A DNA stretch of 64,000 bases from Promicromonospora iranensis (GCF_028994805.1 NZ_JAJQQP010000017.1:959-64958), one strand, 5' to 3'; shown: positions 51,409-60,538, numbered from the stretch's first letter. Notes: generated by a model from the letters alone, not told the origin. Translations and numbers: made by a program.

Positions 51409-52002
51409 TCAGCGTTTCAGGCCGAGTGATCGCAGCTCCAGGTCCGCCAGCCGACGCACCGCTGCGGGGTCGCCGTCGCGCCACGCGCGCACCGGGTCGT
51501 CGGAGACGCGGGTCAGGGCGCGCAGCGGCTGGTTCGCCAGGGCGCGCAGCGCCAGCAGCTGCGGATCGCCGCCGGTGAACCGTCGGGCGGCACTCGCCCG
51601 GCGGATGAACCGGACCCGGAACGGCACGTACAGCACGGCGACCAGCAGCACCGGGATCAGGAACACCGCGATCCCGACCAGCAGCGCGATGTCGGCCACC
51701 GTCTCGGCCTGCGCGCGCCCGGCGGCGGCCAGGCTCTCCGCGGCGTCCGCGGCGCCGCGGAAGGGAGCGGCCAGGTCGTCCCCCACGCCGGGGATACCGC
51801 CGATCCGGCCCTCGACGTCCTGGAAGCGGCCGGCCATCTCGTCAGCCGCCGACGCCGTCGTCCGGCCCGGCCGCCCGAGCGTCAGGGTCGCGTCGTGCGT
51901 CTCGCGCCCGGCCCAGGCCCAGCCCGTGATCCAGGCGAGCAGCATCAGGTCACCGAGCACCTGACGGGCACACCGGGCTGGTGCTACGGCGTACAACCTC
52001 AT
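51409..52002 (-). CDS. Membrane protein of unknown function
   Basis: A 197-residue protein. A first hydrophobic segment (~16-33) is followed by an Ala/Gly-rich extracytoplasmic region (~35-100), a second helix ('IALLVGIAVFLIPVLLVAVL') and a basic cytoplasmic tail with 'RALANQPLRALTRVSDDPVR'. Such two-helix proteins are common in actinobacteria; no function is recognised. ATG 52002 is used; its ribosome-binding site is GAGG, poorly spaced. Confidence 0.7.
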   Translation of the reverse strand: MRLYAVAPARCARQVLGDLMLLAWITGWAWAGRETHDATLTLGRPGRTTASAADEMAGRFQDVEGRIGGIPGVGDDLAAPFRGAADAAESLAAAGRAQAETVADIALLVGIAVFLIPVLLVAVLYVPFRVRFIRRASAARRFTGGDPQLLALRALANQPLRALTRVSDDPVRAWRDGDPAAVRRLADLELRSLGLKR

Positions 52003-52139
52003 GGTCTGGCCCTCCGGACGTCAGCAAGTCGCACGCCGCACCGTAGCGGACACGAGCCACTTCTCGGGCGCCACCGCGCGACCGATCTGTGGTTGCATAC
52101 ATCCCGACTTTCGTTTCCGACATTGTGGAGGTATTGCCC

Positions 52140-52349
52140 ATGACCACCAACGACGAGCTCAGCCGCACGTTCGTGGAGTTCGACGGCGACGGCGACGGCC
52201 GCATCACCGCCGACGAGTTCCGCCAGGCCATGGCCGCCCGGGGCGAGGAGACCTCCGACAAGGACCTCGAGCAGATCTTCGGCCAGGCCGACCACGACGA
52301 GGACGGCAAGATCGACCTGGCGGAGTTCACCGAGGCCTGGCACGCCTGA
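52140..52349 (+). CDS. EF-hand calcium-binding protein (calerythrin/CabB-like)
   Basis: A 69-residue acidic protein with two complete EF-hands: loop 1 DGDGDGRITADE and loop 2 DHDEDGKIDLAE, both with canonical Asp/Asp/Asp...Glu positions at 1, 3, 5 and 12. Streptomyces has similar small calcium buffers (CabA-E). It likely buffers or senses Ca2+ in the cytoplasm. ATG 52140 follows TGGAGG; an upstream in-frame start at 52089 would add residues unrelated to EF-hands. Confidence 0.9.
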   Translation: MTTNDELSRTFVEFDGDGDGRITADEFRQAMAARGEETSDKDLEQIFGQADHDEDGKIDLAEFTEAWHA

Positions 52350-52476
52350 GCACGTCTGAGCACACCGGACCGCAGGAACCGGAGGTCCAGACACGCGGCG
52401 GCCAGGCGCGGAGCAGCACCATCCGCGCGGGGCTCTACGCTTGTCTGTCACGCGTTTCCGCGGAAAGGAGCCCTAC

Positions 52477-53121
52477 GTGGCGTGGACCTCGCTCGTCCTG
52501 GATCTCCTGGGCGTCTTCTTCTTCGCCGTGTCGGGCTCGCTGCTCGCCGTCCGGCGCGAGTTCGACATCATCGGCTCGCTCCTGCTGGGCACGTGCGTCG
52601 GCCTCGGCGGAGGGATCCTGCGGGACGTGATCCTCGACGTCGGCGTGCCGCGCGCGTTCGACTCGCCGATCTACCTCGTGCCGCCCGTCGTCGCGGCGAC
52701 CGTCGTGTACTTCTTCGCCCACGCCGTGCAGCGCTTCCACGACCTCCTGCTCACGTTCGACGCCGCGGGCATGGCGCTCTTCTCCGTCACCGGCACGCTC
52801 GTGGCACTGGCTGCGGGAATGAACCCGACGGCGTCCGCGATGCTCGGTGTGGTCACCGCCGTGGGCGGAGGCGTCATCCGCGACGTCGTCGCCAACGACG
52901 TGCCGCAGATCTTCCGCGCTCGCGGCCTCTACGCCATCCCCGCGCTGATCGGAGCCGCGCTGACCAGCTTCACGTCCTGGGCCGACTGGTTCGGCGTCGG
53001 CACCGGGACCGCGATCGCCGCGCTGGTGTTCGCCCTGCGGATGGTCTCCCTGCGGTACCGCTGGGGAGCCCCTCCGGCCGGTGGCCATCACGGTCCGACG
53101 CCGGCGCCGTCGTCGGTCTGA
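52477..53121 (+). CDS. TRIC-type cation channel family protein (UPF0126/YicG-like)
   Basis: A 214-residue membrane protein with seven helices in two repeats, each with the glycine-rich kink: 'GTCVGLGGGILRDVILD' and 'GVVTAVGGGVIRDVVANDVP'. These are the KEV/GGG-RD motifs of prokaryotic trimeric intracellular cation channels. The ion is probably K+ or Na+. GTG 52477 follows AAAGGAG; the start at 52441 has no site. The C-terminal ~20 residues are His/Gly/Pro-rich. Confidence 0.9.
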   Translation: MAWTSLVLDLLGVFFFAVSGSLLAVRREFDIIGSLLLGTCVGLGGGILRDVILDVGVPRAFDSPIYLVPPVVAATVVYFFAHAVQRFHDLLLTFDAAGMALFSVTGTLVALAAGMNPTASAMLGVVTAVGGGVIRDVVANDVPQIFRARGLYAIPALIGAALTSFTSWADWFGVGTGTAIAALVFALRMVSLRYRWGAPPAGGHHGPTPAPSSV

Positions 53122-53265
53122 CGCCGTCCGGGCCTGGCCCGCGCACCGGCTCGCGACGCCCAGCCGGGGATGCCGAATATGCCCGAGATGCGAGTAACCG
53201 GGAACAGGAGCAGGGTCGAAGACAGCACGGCACGACAATGTGCCGTGAGGAGGAAGGAGATCGAC

Positions 53266-53415
53266 ATGCCATCGTGGCTCATTCTCATCCTGGTCGGCGT
53301 GGCTCTCGTCATTCTCGGAGTCGCCACGGAGATCGGCCAGTTCCTCGTCTGGATCGGCGTGATCGTGCTCGTGGCCAGCCTGATCCTCGGTCTGGTCGGC
53401 CGGCGCCGCACTTGA
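53266..53415 (+). CDS. Small two-helix membrane protein
   Basis: A 49-residue hydrophobic protein with two helices ('SWLILILVGVALVILGVA' and 'WIGVIVLVASLILGLVG') and an RRRT tail. ATG 53266 has an ideal AAGGAG site. Short proteins of this kind are conserved in actinobacteria, often near stress genes, without known function. A strong hairpin (53439-53490) follows 23 bases after the stop. Confidence 0.8.
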   Translation: MPSWLILILVGVALVILGVATEIGQFLVWIGVIVLVASLILGLVGRRRT

Positions 53416-53438
53416 CGCCGTGACGCACTGATTCCCTC

Positions 53439-53490
53439 CGGACCGCGATCTGCTGCCGACCGGCCGTGCCGAGCAGCAGATCGCGGTCCG
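53439..53490. terminator. Long perfect hairpin after the small membrane protein gene
   Basis: An 18-bp perfect stem (53439-53456 with 53473-53490; arm starts CGGACCGCGATCTGCTGC) encloses a 16-base loop. It lies in the 305-base gap 53416-53720. The rest of that gap (53491-53720) shows no gene; a TTGACC near 53608 is the only promoter-like element noted. Confidence 0.7.
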
Positions 53491-53720
53491 AGGGCAGCAC
53501 TTCCTTGATCCCTCGACGCCCTGCCGTCCCACCCGCCGCGCACCGCAGCGCGAGCCCACGCCCAGCCCTCCAGCCGGTCAGCTGCTGAAGATCCCCATCA
53601 TCACCTTGACCGCGATACGCCGGTGGCCACAGATTCGATCCCGATTGGCCCGGCGCGGCACTCTTACGCCGTCGCGCACCGGAGCCCGGTGGCGGCCGTC
53701 CGGGCCGGACTGGAGTCACT

Positions 53721-54704
53721 GTGGAATCTGTGGAATCAGACCGAGGGCCCGTGCTCGACCGGCGCAGCCTGCTCCTGGGCGCGACCGTGCTCGGCTCGGC
53801 CGCCGCCCTGGGCGTGGCCGCACCGGCCCGCGCCGCCGTGCCGGGCTTTCCCACGTTCACCCGCCTGGGCGCGGCGCTGGACAAGTCCGCCCTCGCCTAC
53901 AACCCCACGAACGAGCTCATCTTCCCGGCGATCCTGCACGTCGCCGGGCGGGTGCAGAACCCCTTGGGCGCCTGGTACATGTACTACGCCCCGCACGACG
54001 CGCCCGGCGGGATCTGCCTGGCGTACGCCGACTCCCTCGCCGGCCCGTGGCGTGAGCACCCGGGCAACCCGATCGTGTCCCGCACCTGGTCGCCGCACTA
54101 CTCGGTCAGCCATGTCTCGAGCCCGCACGCGGTCTGGAACGCCGCGGACCGCACGGTCTACCTCTACTTCCACGGGGAGAACACCACCACCAGGGTCGCG
54201 ACCTCGACCGACGGGCGCAGCTTCTCGTACGGCGGCACCGTGCTCACCACCGGGATGCTGCCCAGCGACGTCACCGAGACCTCCTACGCGCGCGTCTTCC
54301 CGCACCCGGCACGGCCCGGCATGCACATCATGCTGTTCATGGGCGCCCAGGCCGGGACGCGCAAGATCTTCATCGGCTGGTCGCACCAGCTGGCCTCGGG
54401 CTGGCAGTTCAAGCCCGAACCGCTGATCTCGCCGGCAGCAGGCGAGGGCGGCCAGCTCTCCGGCGCGCACTACTGGTCCCGCGACGGCGGCGGCCACGTG
54501 GTCTACCACTCGGGCAGCGGCGCGATCCACGTCGCCCACGTGGGCACGAGCTTCGACCGGGAGAACCACCTCGGTGTCCTGTACACCGAGCCGGTCGCGA
54601 ACCGGGCCGCGGCTCCGAGCTTCGCCGAGGAGGGCGGCCGCCTCTACATGTTCTACGAGGCCGGACAGCGCGGGAACACCAACATCGCCATCGCGCGCGC
54701 CTGA
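53721..54704 (+). CDS. Secreted beta-propeller glycosidase-like protein (Tat signal)
   Basis: A 327-residue secreted protein. The Tat signal 'LDRRSLLLGATVLGSAAALG' ends near 'APARAAVP'. The mature part repeats the five-bladed propeller pattern of GH43/GH117-like enzymes: 'GAWYMYYAPHDAPGGICLAY', 'LAGPWREHPGNPI', 'HVSSPHAVWNAADRTVYLYF', 'EEGGRLYMFYEAGQRG'. Catalytic acids cannot be assigned with confidence, so it is called glycosidase-like only. GTG 53721 follows GGAGT. A hairpin at 54712 ends the gene. No sugar-uptake genes are adjacent. Confidence 0.75.
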   Translation: MESVESDRGPVLDRRSLLLGATVLGSAAALGVAAPARAAVPGFPTFTRLGAALDKSALAYNPTNELIFPAILHVAGRVQNPLGAWYMYYAPHDAPGGICLAYADSLAGPWREHPGNPIVSRTWSPHYSVSHVSSPHAVWNAADRTVYLYFHGENTTTRVATSTDGRSFSYGGTVLTTGMLPSDVTETSYARVFPHPARPGMHIMLFMGAQAGTRKIFIGWSHQLASGWQFKPEPLISPAAGEGGQLSGAHYWSRDGGGHVVYHSGSGAIHVAHVGTSFDRENHLGVLYTEPVANRAAAPSFAEEGGRLYMFYEAGQRGNTNIAIARA

Positions 54705-54711
54705 CCGGACG

Positions 54712-54741
54712 TCCGGCCCGGCTCCAGCGAGCCGGGCCGGA
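54712..54741. terminator. Terminator hairpin
   Basis: TCCGGCCCGGCT (54712-54723), loop CCAGCG, AGCCGGGCCGGA (54730-54741): a perfect 12-bp stem eight bases after the propeller-protein stop. Confidence 0.75.
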
Positions 54742-54957
54742 GCGGCCGGAGAACTTGTCGATCGGCGATACGGGGAGACTGACAATCCTTCCCGACCTCA
54801 CCGCGTCGACCCCCAAGCAGCGGGCATGAACCTCGGCACCGCCGTCGGCACCGCCGCGCTAGGTCTGCAGCGATGTACTACCGACCGAGGTCTCGCCTCT
54901 CTACAGTCGCGCGGGAGCGCGCCTCCGTGAGAGCCGGAACAGTCCTTGGGGGGACCT

Positions 54958-55941
54958 GTGCTTCGCATCCACTTCTCCGCCGCCGACCTGGTGCGCACCC
55001 GGGTCGGGACCCGGCTCGACCCGATGTGGGAGCTGGTCCTCAGCGTCCACCAGGTGGCCCGGCCCGACTCGTACTTCGCCTCCTGGAGCAGGCTCGCCCG
55101 GCGCAGGCTCGCCCAGGCCAGGACGGTGCGTGACGCAGAGCTGCTCGCGACGTTGACGCCGGCACGCGGCTACTTCCCCGACTTCCTGACGCCCGCCGCC
55201 CTGCCGACGGAGCTCGAGGCCGGTGTGGAGACCGTGCTGTCCACGGACAAGCGACGTCTCCGGGCGGAGGTCGCCCGGCTCGACGGCGGCAGAGGAGCCG
55301 GACAGTGGCTCGACGACGTGGCGGCGGGCCGGCCCGCCGCGCTGCACCGCCTCGGCGTCGCGATGCGGCGCTACCACCGGACGGTGCTGACCCCGCACGT
55401 CGACCAGGCGGCGGAGATCACCGGTCGCTGGGTGGCCGGTCTGGCGCACCGGACCCTTGCGCACGGTGTCGACGCGGTGCTGAGCCGGCTCGGCCCGAGG
55501 ACCCGCTGGCGGGCGCCCGTCCTGGAGATCGACTACCCCGTGACGCGGGACCTCCACCTGGAGGGCCGTGGGCTGTCTCTCGTCCCCACCTTCTTCGGCA
55601 TCAACCACCCGATCACGCTGGCCGACCCGCAGCTGCAGCCCGTGCTGGTCTACCCGGTCAGCCGCGAACCGTTCTGGCGGCCCGACAGCTGCGCCACGGA
55701 CCAGCAGCAGGCCGACGCCCTCGGCGAGCTCCTGGGCCCGACGAGGGCGTCGGTGCTCCGGGTGCTGGACACGGAGCTGTCGACCACCGCCCTGGCGGCA
55801 CGGACCTCCGCCTCACCCTCCAGCGTCAGCCGGCACACCGCCGTGCTCCGGCGGGCCGGGCTGATCACCACCTGGCGCAGCGGCACCAGCGTGCTGCACA
55901 TGCGCACCGCCATGGGCCACGACCTGGTCCACGGCCGCTGA
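54958..55941 (+). CDS. Winged-helix transcriptional regulator (DUF5937/ArsR-like)
   Basis: A 327-residue protein. The N-terminal ~240 residues match the DUF5937 type found before a C-terminal ArsR-like helix-turn-helix ('LRIHFSAADLVRTRVGTRLD', 'MWELVLSVHQ'). The HTH is near the C-terminus: 'ELSTTALAARTSASPSSVSR', 'HTAVLRRAGLITTWR'. The effector is unknown. GTG 54958 with GGGGGAC upstream is chosen; TTG 54946 would add four residues. No target gene is obvious. Confidence 0.85.
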   Translation: MLRIHFSAADLVRTRVGTRLDPMWELVLSVHQVARPDSYFASWSRLARRRLAQARTVRDAELLATLTPARGYFPDFLTPAALPTELEAGVETVLSTDKRRLRAEVARLDGGRGAGQWLDDVAAGRPAALHRLGVAMRRYHRTVLTPHVDQAAEITGRWVAGLAHRTLAHGVDAVLSRLGPRTRWRAPVLEIDYPVTRDLHLEGRGLSLVPTFFGINHPITLADPQLQPVLVYPVSREPFWRPDSCATDQQQADALGELLGPTRASVLRVLDTELSTTALAARTSASPSSVSRHTAVLRRAGLITTWRSGTSVLHMRTAMGHDLVHGR

Positions 55942-55950
55942 CCGTCGGCA

Positions 55951-56018
55951 GCCCTACCGCGCAGCCCTGTCGCGCCGCCCTACCGCGCCGCCCTACCGCG
56001 CAAGGCTTTGCGGCAGGG
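55951..56018. repeat. Four 13-bp tandem repeats ending in a hairpin
   Basis: Four units of GCCCTACCGCGC(A/C) lie head to tail at 55951-55963, 55964-55976 (two changes), 55977-55989 and 55990-56002. The last unit pairs with GCGGCAGGG (56010-56018), giving a 9-bp stem with one mismatch. The array starts ten bases past the regulator's stop and probably serves as its terminator. Confidence 0.7.
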
Positions 56019-56107
56019 CGCATTTCGTTGCCGCGCCCGCACACATTTTCTACGTTGCGTCTGCCCGATTTCACCCAGATATCCGACCCACGGAGACGCA
56101 GCCTGTC

Positions 56108-58447
56108 ATGAACCTGCCCCTGACCCGAGAGCCCGCGCCCGCGCGGCGCCGCTGGTGGGAACGTCCTGGAAGACCCGTGCTCCGCGTGGTCGCGCTCGGT
56201 GTGGCCGCGGCCGTCACCGGCGCCACGCTCGTGCCGGTGCTCGACGCGCCGGAGGCGCAGGCGCACTCGCACACGGAGTTCTGCTCGGAGCTCGTCAACC
56301 AGTCCGAGGAGTACATCTACGAGGAGTTCCCGGAGGACGGTGCCGAGCCCGTCGAGGCCGAGGGTGAGAGCTACACCTTCGACACCGAGCTGGACGCGAT
56401 ACTCGACTCCTACGTGGAACCGACCAGGGAGTACCTGGACCGGGTCCCCGACGAGTGGGCCGCCGAGCCGATGGACAGCACGAAGCGCCTCGAGTGGAGC
56501 TACAAGACCCATCGTGCCGGGCATCCTGACACCCAGCTGTCGTGGGAGGACTGGAAGGACACGTACGGGGACGTCAACCGTGACCAGAACCGAGGCCTCG
56601 CCTACGAGCGGGCGGCGCTCTCGTCCCTGTTCCCGATGGACACCGCCGACTGGCTGTGCCGGGACCTCAGCCTGCAGGACGGCCGTACGACGAGTGCGGT
56701 CAACAACCGGACGCGACAGTTCGTCAACGTCTCTCCCGGGAGCACGATCTCGACGGCGCAGCTCAAGTCGTACAAGGACCTGACCTCTGTCGGCTACAAG
56801 GCGCACCACGTGTTCAGCAGCACGCCGAGCGCCGCCACGGCGCAGCAGGTGCGGGCCTCCGGAGCCAGCTACTCGGTGCAGCGGGCGACCGGGGTGCAGA
56901 CCAACCCGCCTCCGCCCCGCGGCGACTCGTTCAACCCGGACTGCCGGAGCCGGGCGAGGTGTCCCTGGCGGCCGAGCGGCGGCACCGTGCACAACGCGGC
57001 GCGCGCGTCGGGCACCAGCGCGAGCAACGCCGCGAGCCTGCGCACCACCAGCAACCAGCTGATGAGCTCCGCGCCGCGCCAGTTCCGGCCGCCCTTCCCC
57101 CTGGGCGGCATCGACTGGACGTCCCTGGAGCTGCGGTACGTCTCGGACGACCCGGGCGCGCAGGAGTTCGACTACGCCTTCTCCGCGGCCGAGGTGCCGG
57201 AGGGTGCGGACCCGTCGTGGGGCGGCGAGGCGGTGCTCGACCTGTCGTCGGACGCCCTGTTCACCTGGCTCGCCCTCGAGCGAGACCAGTTCTGGGTGAA
57301 CCTCAACCCCGACCAGCCCGACACGATCATCGACGAGCAGTTCGCCACGACCGAGGCGGGCCGGGTCCTGCTCGAGTCGGACTTCGAGCTGAAGAGCACC
57401 CTCTACGACACCATGGACCCGGGGACCGGGTCCGGGCGCGCGTTCTTCGAGTCGCTCGAGCCCGGCCCGAACGGCGAGCTCTGCTGGGGCTCGTGGCGCA
57501 TGTGGGTCGAGCCGCTGCCGGCGACGGCCCGTGAGGACGGCGACCAGCTGTACATCCTGGACGCGCCGCTGCGGGTCCAGATGGAGCCGTTCGACGTCTC
57601 CGCACCAGGGGCAGGGCCGACCTGCGAGGAAGTCGTGTCCGAGAAGATCGCGGACCGGAACCTCCAGCGGCTCATCGAGAGCATGGTCCCGCTGATCGAG
57701 GAAGCAGTGAACACCGCTCCCGAGTACGCGGACCTGCGCCGTGTCTACACCGCGCGGATCGCCGCGGAGTGGCTGCGCCAGCGCGACGCCGTCCGGCCGG
57801 GTGCGTTCCACGACATCATCGACAGTGGCGACGTGTCGCAGTGGCCGGTGCGGGAGGGCTGGGAACCGCAGAGCGTGTACGACGCGTTCCTCGAGGCCCG
57901 GGAGACCGTGCAGTTCCGTTACGAGTACGAGCACGGCGACATGGAGTACTACCTGGACGTCACCGGGGGCATCGAGTTCCCGGACGCCCCGCGCGACCCG
58001 ATGCCCGCCGCACAGTTCGAGCGGGAGCACCCGACGCTGCCCACGACCGTCAGGAGCGCCAAGTTCGAGGCGGTGGCGGACCGCGACGTCGACCCGGGGG
58101 CGGACGTCGGGACGGCCTGGCTCGGCGGCGGCACGCTGTCGGACATCGAGCCGGATCCCGAGCCGACCCCCTCGCCGAGCCCGACCGGCGACGGGCCGGG
58201 CGGTGACCGCCCGGGTGACGACGGACCCGGTACCGGCCCGCCGGGCGACGACCCGGGCGACAGTCCGGGTGACGACGGTCCCGACCCGAGCGAGCCCACC
58301 CCGGACGCCGCCGGCCGTCCGGACGACGGGGAGCTGGCCGCCACCGGGTTCTCGGGTGGCTGGCCGATCTGGACGGCGCTCGCGCTGCTGGTGACCGGAG
58401 CGGGCCTGATCGTGCTGCGCGCCCGCCTCCGGGCACGACGGCGGTAG
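56108..58447 (+). CDS. Large sortase-anchored (LAxTG) surface protein of unknown function
   Basis: A 779-residue secreted protein. A basic N-terminus and hydrophobic segment (~25-45) form a signal peptide ending near 'APEAQAHSH'. The extracellular part is acidic; its middle has Ser/Ala/Gly-rich stretches, and 'AVNTAPEYADLRRVYTARIA' near residues 535-555 looks like a conserved helical core. A Pro/Asp/Gly-rich wall-spanning region (~680-735) leads to LAATG (743-747), a helix and RARLRARRR, which is a class E sortase sorting signal. No enzymatic family is recognised. ATG 56108 is used; the site upstream is weak (GGAGACG). Confidence 0.82.
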   Translation: MNLPLTREPAPARRRWWERPGRPVLRVVALGVAAAVTGATLVPVLDAPEAQAHSHTEFCSELVNQSEEYIYEEFPEDGAEPVEAEGESYTFDTELDAILDSYVEPTREYLDRVPDEWAAEPMDSTKRLEWSYKTHRAGHPDTQLSWEDWKDTYGDVNRDQNRGLAYERAALSSLFPMDTADWLCRDLSLQDGRTTSAVNNRTRQFVNVSPGSTISTAQLKSYKDLTSVGYKAHHVFSSTPSAATAQQVRASGASYSVQRATGVQTNPPPPRGDSFNPDCRSRARCPWRPSGGTVHNAARASGTSASNAASLRTTSNQLMSSAPRQFRPPFPLGGIDWTSLELRYVSDDPGAQEFDYAFSAAEVPEGADPSWGGEAVLDLSSDALFTWLALERDQFWVNLNPDQPDTIIDEQFATTEAGRVLLESDFELKSTLYDTMDPGTGSGRAFFESLEPGPNGELCWGSWRMWVEPLPATAREDGDQLYILDAPLRVQMEPFDVSAPGAGPTCEEVVSEKIADRNLQRLIESMVPLIEEAVNTAPEYADLRRVYTARIAAEWLRQRDAVRPGAFHDIIDSGDVSQWPVREGWEPQSVYDAFLEARETVQFRYEYEHGDMEYYLDVTGGIEFPDAPRDPMPAAQFEREHPTLPTTVRSAKFEAVADRDVDPGADVGTAWLGGGTLSDIEPDPEPTPSPSPTGDGPGGDRPGDDGPGTGPPGDDPGDSPGDDGPDPSEPTPDAAGRPDDGELAATGFSGGWPIWTALALLVTGAGLIVLRARLRARRR

Positions 58448-58480
58448 CGGGAGCCGGCCCGGTGGCCGGGCACCCGGGAA

Positions 58481-58525
58481 CGGCGTCCTCGTCGAGGCTC
58501 AGCAGTACCTTCGACGAGGACGCCG
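58481..58525. terminator. Long perfect hairpin after the surface-protein gene
   Basis: CGGCGTCCTCGTCGA (58481-58495) pairs perfectly with TCGACGAGGACGCCG (58511-58525) around a 15-base loop, 33 bases past the stop. The remaining gap to 58713 holds no gene. Confidence 0.7.
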
Positions 58526-58713
58526 CGCCGACCGCGGCGTCGTGCACGTCGCCGGGCCGGGTAGATGTGTAGGAGGTCTTGTCGCGGTATGTCGGATCAC
58601 TCCCCGGCTTGCCTTAACCTTCGAGGGCAGCGCGGCGAGCACCAGCAGGGGCGCACCACGTCTGCTCGCTGGTTCCCCAGACCTCGGAGACGCATCACTG
58701 TGAGAGCACGAAC

Positions 58714-59466
58714 GTGAGAGCTAGAACCTGGACCGCCGCCCTCGCGGCCGTACTGCTGCTGACCGGCTGCGGCTCGAGCGAGGGCCCGAGCGAGGGCGAG
58801 TGGCTGCAGGAGCTCGAGTACCCGCCGGCCCCGCAGCAGCAGCTCCCCCAGGCTGCGCCTGCCGGGCGGGAACCCACCGCCGAGGTTCCGCTCGCGAGGC
58901 TGGCCCACACCGGCTGGCTGCGCGACACCGCGGAGCGTACGGAGATCCCGCGCCGAGCTCTGGCGGCCTATGCCGGCGCCGCACTCCGGCTGGCCCAGAC
59001 CCAGCCGGAGTGCGGCATCGGGTGGAACACGCTGGCGGGCATCGGCGCGGTCGAGTCGATCCACGGCACCTACCTCGGGGCACGAGCCGACGCCGAGGGC
59101 TTGGTCAGCCCGTCGATCATCGGCATCCCCCTGGACGGCAGCGAGGGGGTCAAGGCCATCGCCGACACCGACGGCGGTGAGCTCGACGAGGACCAGGAAT
59201 GGGACCGCGCCGTCGGACCGATGCAGTTCATCCCGACCACCTGGGCGGACTACGCCGAGGACGGCAACCTCGACGGCGAGGCCGACCCGCACCAGATCGA
59301 CGACGCGGCCCTGTCCGCCGGCCACTACCTGTGCGAGAGCGGTGGTGACGTCACCACCGACGACGGCTGGACGGCCGCGCTGTCGGCCTACAACCAGTCG
59401 GTGTCGTACGCCCACGACGTGGCCGATCTCGCCGGGTCGTACGGGGAGCAGCCCCAGCCCTCCTGA
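58714..59466 (+). CDS. Lytic murein transglycosylase lipoprotein (SLT fold)
   Basis: A 250-residue lipoprotein (lipobox LTGC, Cys19). The SLT-type domain shows the catalytic Glu114 in 'LAGIGAVESIHGTYLG', followed by 'AVGPMQFIPTTWADYAEDGN' and 'DDAALSAGHYLC', then 'ALSAYNQSVSYAHDV'. It cleaves peptidoglycan at the outer face of the membrane. GTG 58714 encodes MRARTWTAAL; a few residues further upstream are possible. The Gln/Pro-rich stretch (~37-50) is a flexible spacer. Confidence 0.9.
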   Translation: MRARTWTAALAAVLLLTGCGSSEGPSEGEWLQELEYPPAPQQQLPQAAPAGREPTAEVPLARLAHTGWLRDTAERTEIPRRALAAYAGAALRLAQTQPECGIGWNTLAGIGAVESIHGTYLGARADAEGLVSPSIIGIPLDGSEGVKAIADTDGGELDEDQEWDRAVGPMQFIPTTWADYAEDGNLDGEADPHQIDDAALSAGHYLCESGGDVTTDDGWTAALSAYNQSVSYAHDVADLAGSYGEQPQPS

Positions 59467-59497
59467 CACCCGCGCGCGGGCCGGCTGGGTCAGCGGG

Positions 59498-60376
59498 TCA
59501 GCGAGGTGAGCGGTCCTGCGCCGTCAGCGTGCGCAGGACCGTGACGACGCCGTGCTCCTCGAGCGTCCCGGTGACCTCGTCCGCGGCGTCGACGACGGCG
59601 GCCGGGGCGTGACCCATCGCGACGCCGCGTGCCGCCCAGGCGATCATCTCCAGGTCGTTGACCCCGTCCCCCACGGCCAGCGTCCGCCGGGGGTCCACGC
59701 CGATCCGCTCCCGGATCCGCTCGAGCCCCGTCGCCTTGCTCACGCCGCTCGGGGTCACGTCGACCCAGTCCGGCCCGGCCGGGGTCGGGGTGACCCCGAG
59801 CGCACGCAGCGGCACCATCAGGTCGATGATGCCCTCGGCCCGGAGGATGACCCGCGGGGCGGGCACGTTCCACAGCTCCGTGTCGGGGACCCTGCGCTGC
59901 TCCCCGTTCACGAGCCTCCGGTCGAAGAGGCGGTCGACCCGGTAGCCCCAGCCGACCTCCTCGACACCGACCTGGACGGCGGGAAGGGCAGCGCGGGCGA
60001 GGCGGATCACCGGCTCGACGTCGAAGGCGTACATCTTCTCGAGCCGGTAGCCGCCGGGCAGGGTGTCGCCGACGCGCGCGACCACCGCGCCGTTGGACGC
60101 GACGACCCAGCCCTGGTCGATGCCGAGCCGCCGGGCGACGGGCAGCACGCCCACCAGGGACCGGCCCGAGGCGAGCACCACATGGTGCCCCGCCCGCCGC
60201 ACGTCCTGGACCGCTTCGACGGTCACGGCGGGGACGGTCGTGCCGCCGGCGGACAGCGTGCCGTCGATGTCGAGCGCTACCAGGGCGCCGACGCCGGCAC
60301 CCCCTCCGGGAAAGGGCACCGGGGCCCGCTGCGTGTCGGTGGTGGACGGCGTCACGGTACCTGTCGTCTGCGTCAT
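59498..60376 (-). CDS. HAD-superfamily (Cof-type) phosphatase
   Basis: A 292-residue HAD hydrolase. Motif I is 'LVALDIDGTLSAGG', followed by 'VRRAGHHVVLASGRSLVGVL' (motif II area), a Lys in 'SGVSKATGLERI' and motif III 'LAVGDGVNDLEMIAWA'. The cap is of the C2 (Cof) type. Substrates of this class are sugar or cofactor phosphates. ATG 60376 is used; an in-frame GTG at 60409 is also possible. It is convergent with the transglycosylase gene. Confidence 0.9.
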   Translation of the reverse strand: MTQTTGTVTPSTTDTQRAPVPFPGGGAGVGALVALDIDGTLSAGGTTVPAVTVEAVQDVRRAGHHVVLASGRSLVGVLPVARRLGIDQGWVVASNGAVVARVGDTLPGGYRLEKMYAFDVEPVIRLARAALPAVQVGVEEVGWGYRVDRLFDRRLVNGEQRRVPDTELWNVPAPRVILRAEGIIDLMVPLRALGVTPTPAGPDWVDVTPSGVSKATGLERIRERIGVDPRRTLAVGDGVNDLEMIAWAARGVAMGHAPAAVVDAADEVTGTLEEHGVVTVLRTLTAQDRSPR

Positions 60377-60480
60377 GCAGCTCAGACGCGCGGCACGCCG
60401 GGATGTCACAGCACTTCCGGCACCGATGTTCCCGTGCCGGTCCGCGCCGCGGGTCAGGCGGCGCAGAGCAGGACCAGCGA

Positions 60481-60522
60481 GCGGCCTGCGGAACCGGCTC
60501 GGGTGCCGGTTCCGCAGGCCGC
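60481..60522. terminator. 18-bp perfect terminator hairpin downstream of csbD
   Basis: GCGGCCTGCGGAACCGGC (60481-60498), loop TCGGGT, GCCGGTTCCGCAGGCCGC (60505-60522). It lies 16 bases past the stop of the minus-strand CsbD gene. Confidence 0.8.
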
Positions 60523-60538
60523 GCGCGGGAGGGTGGTT

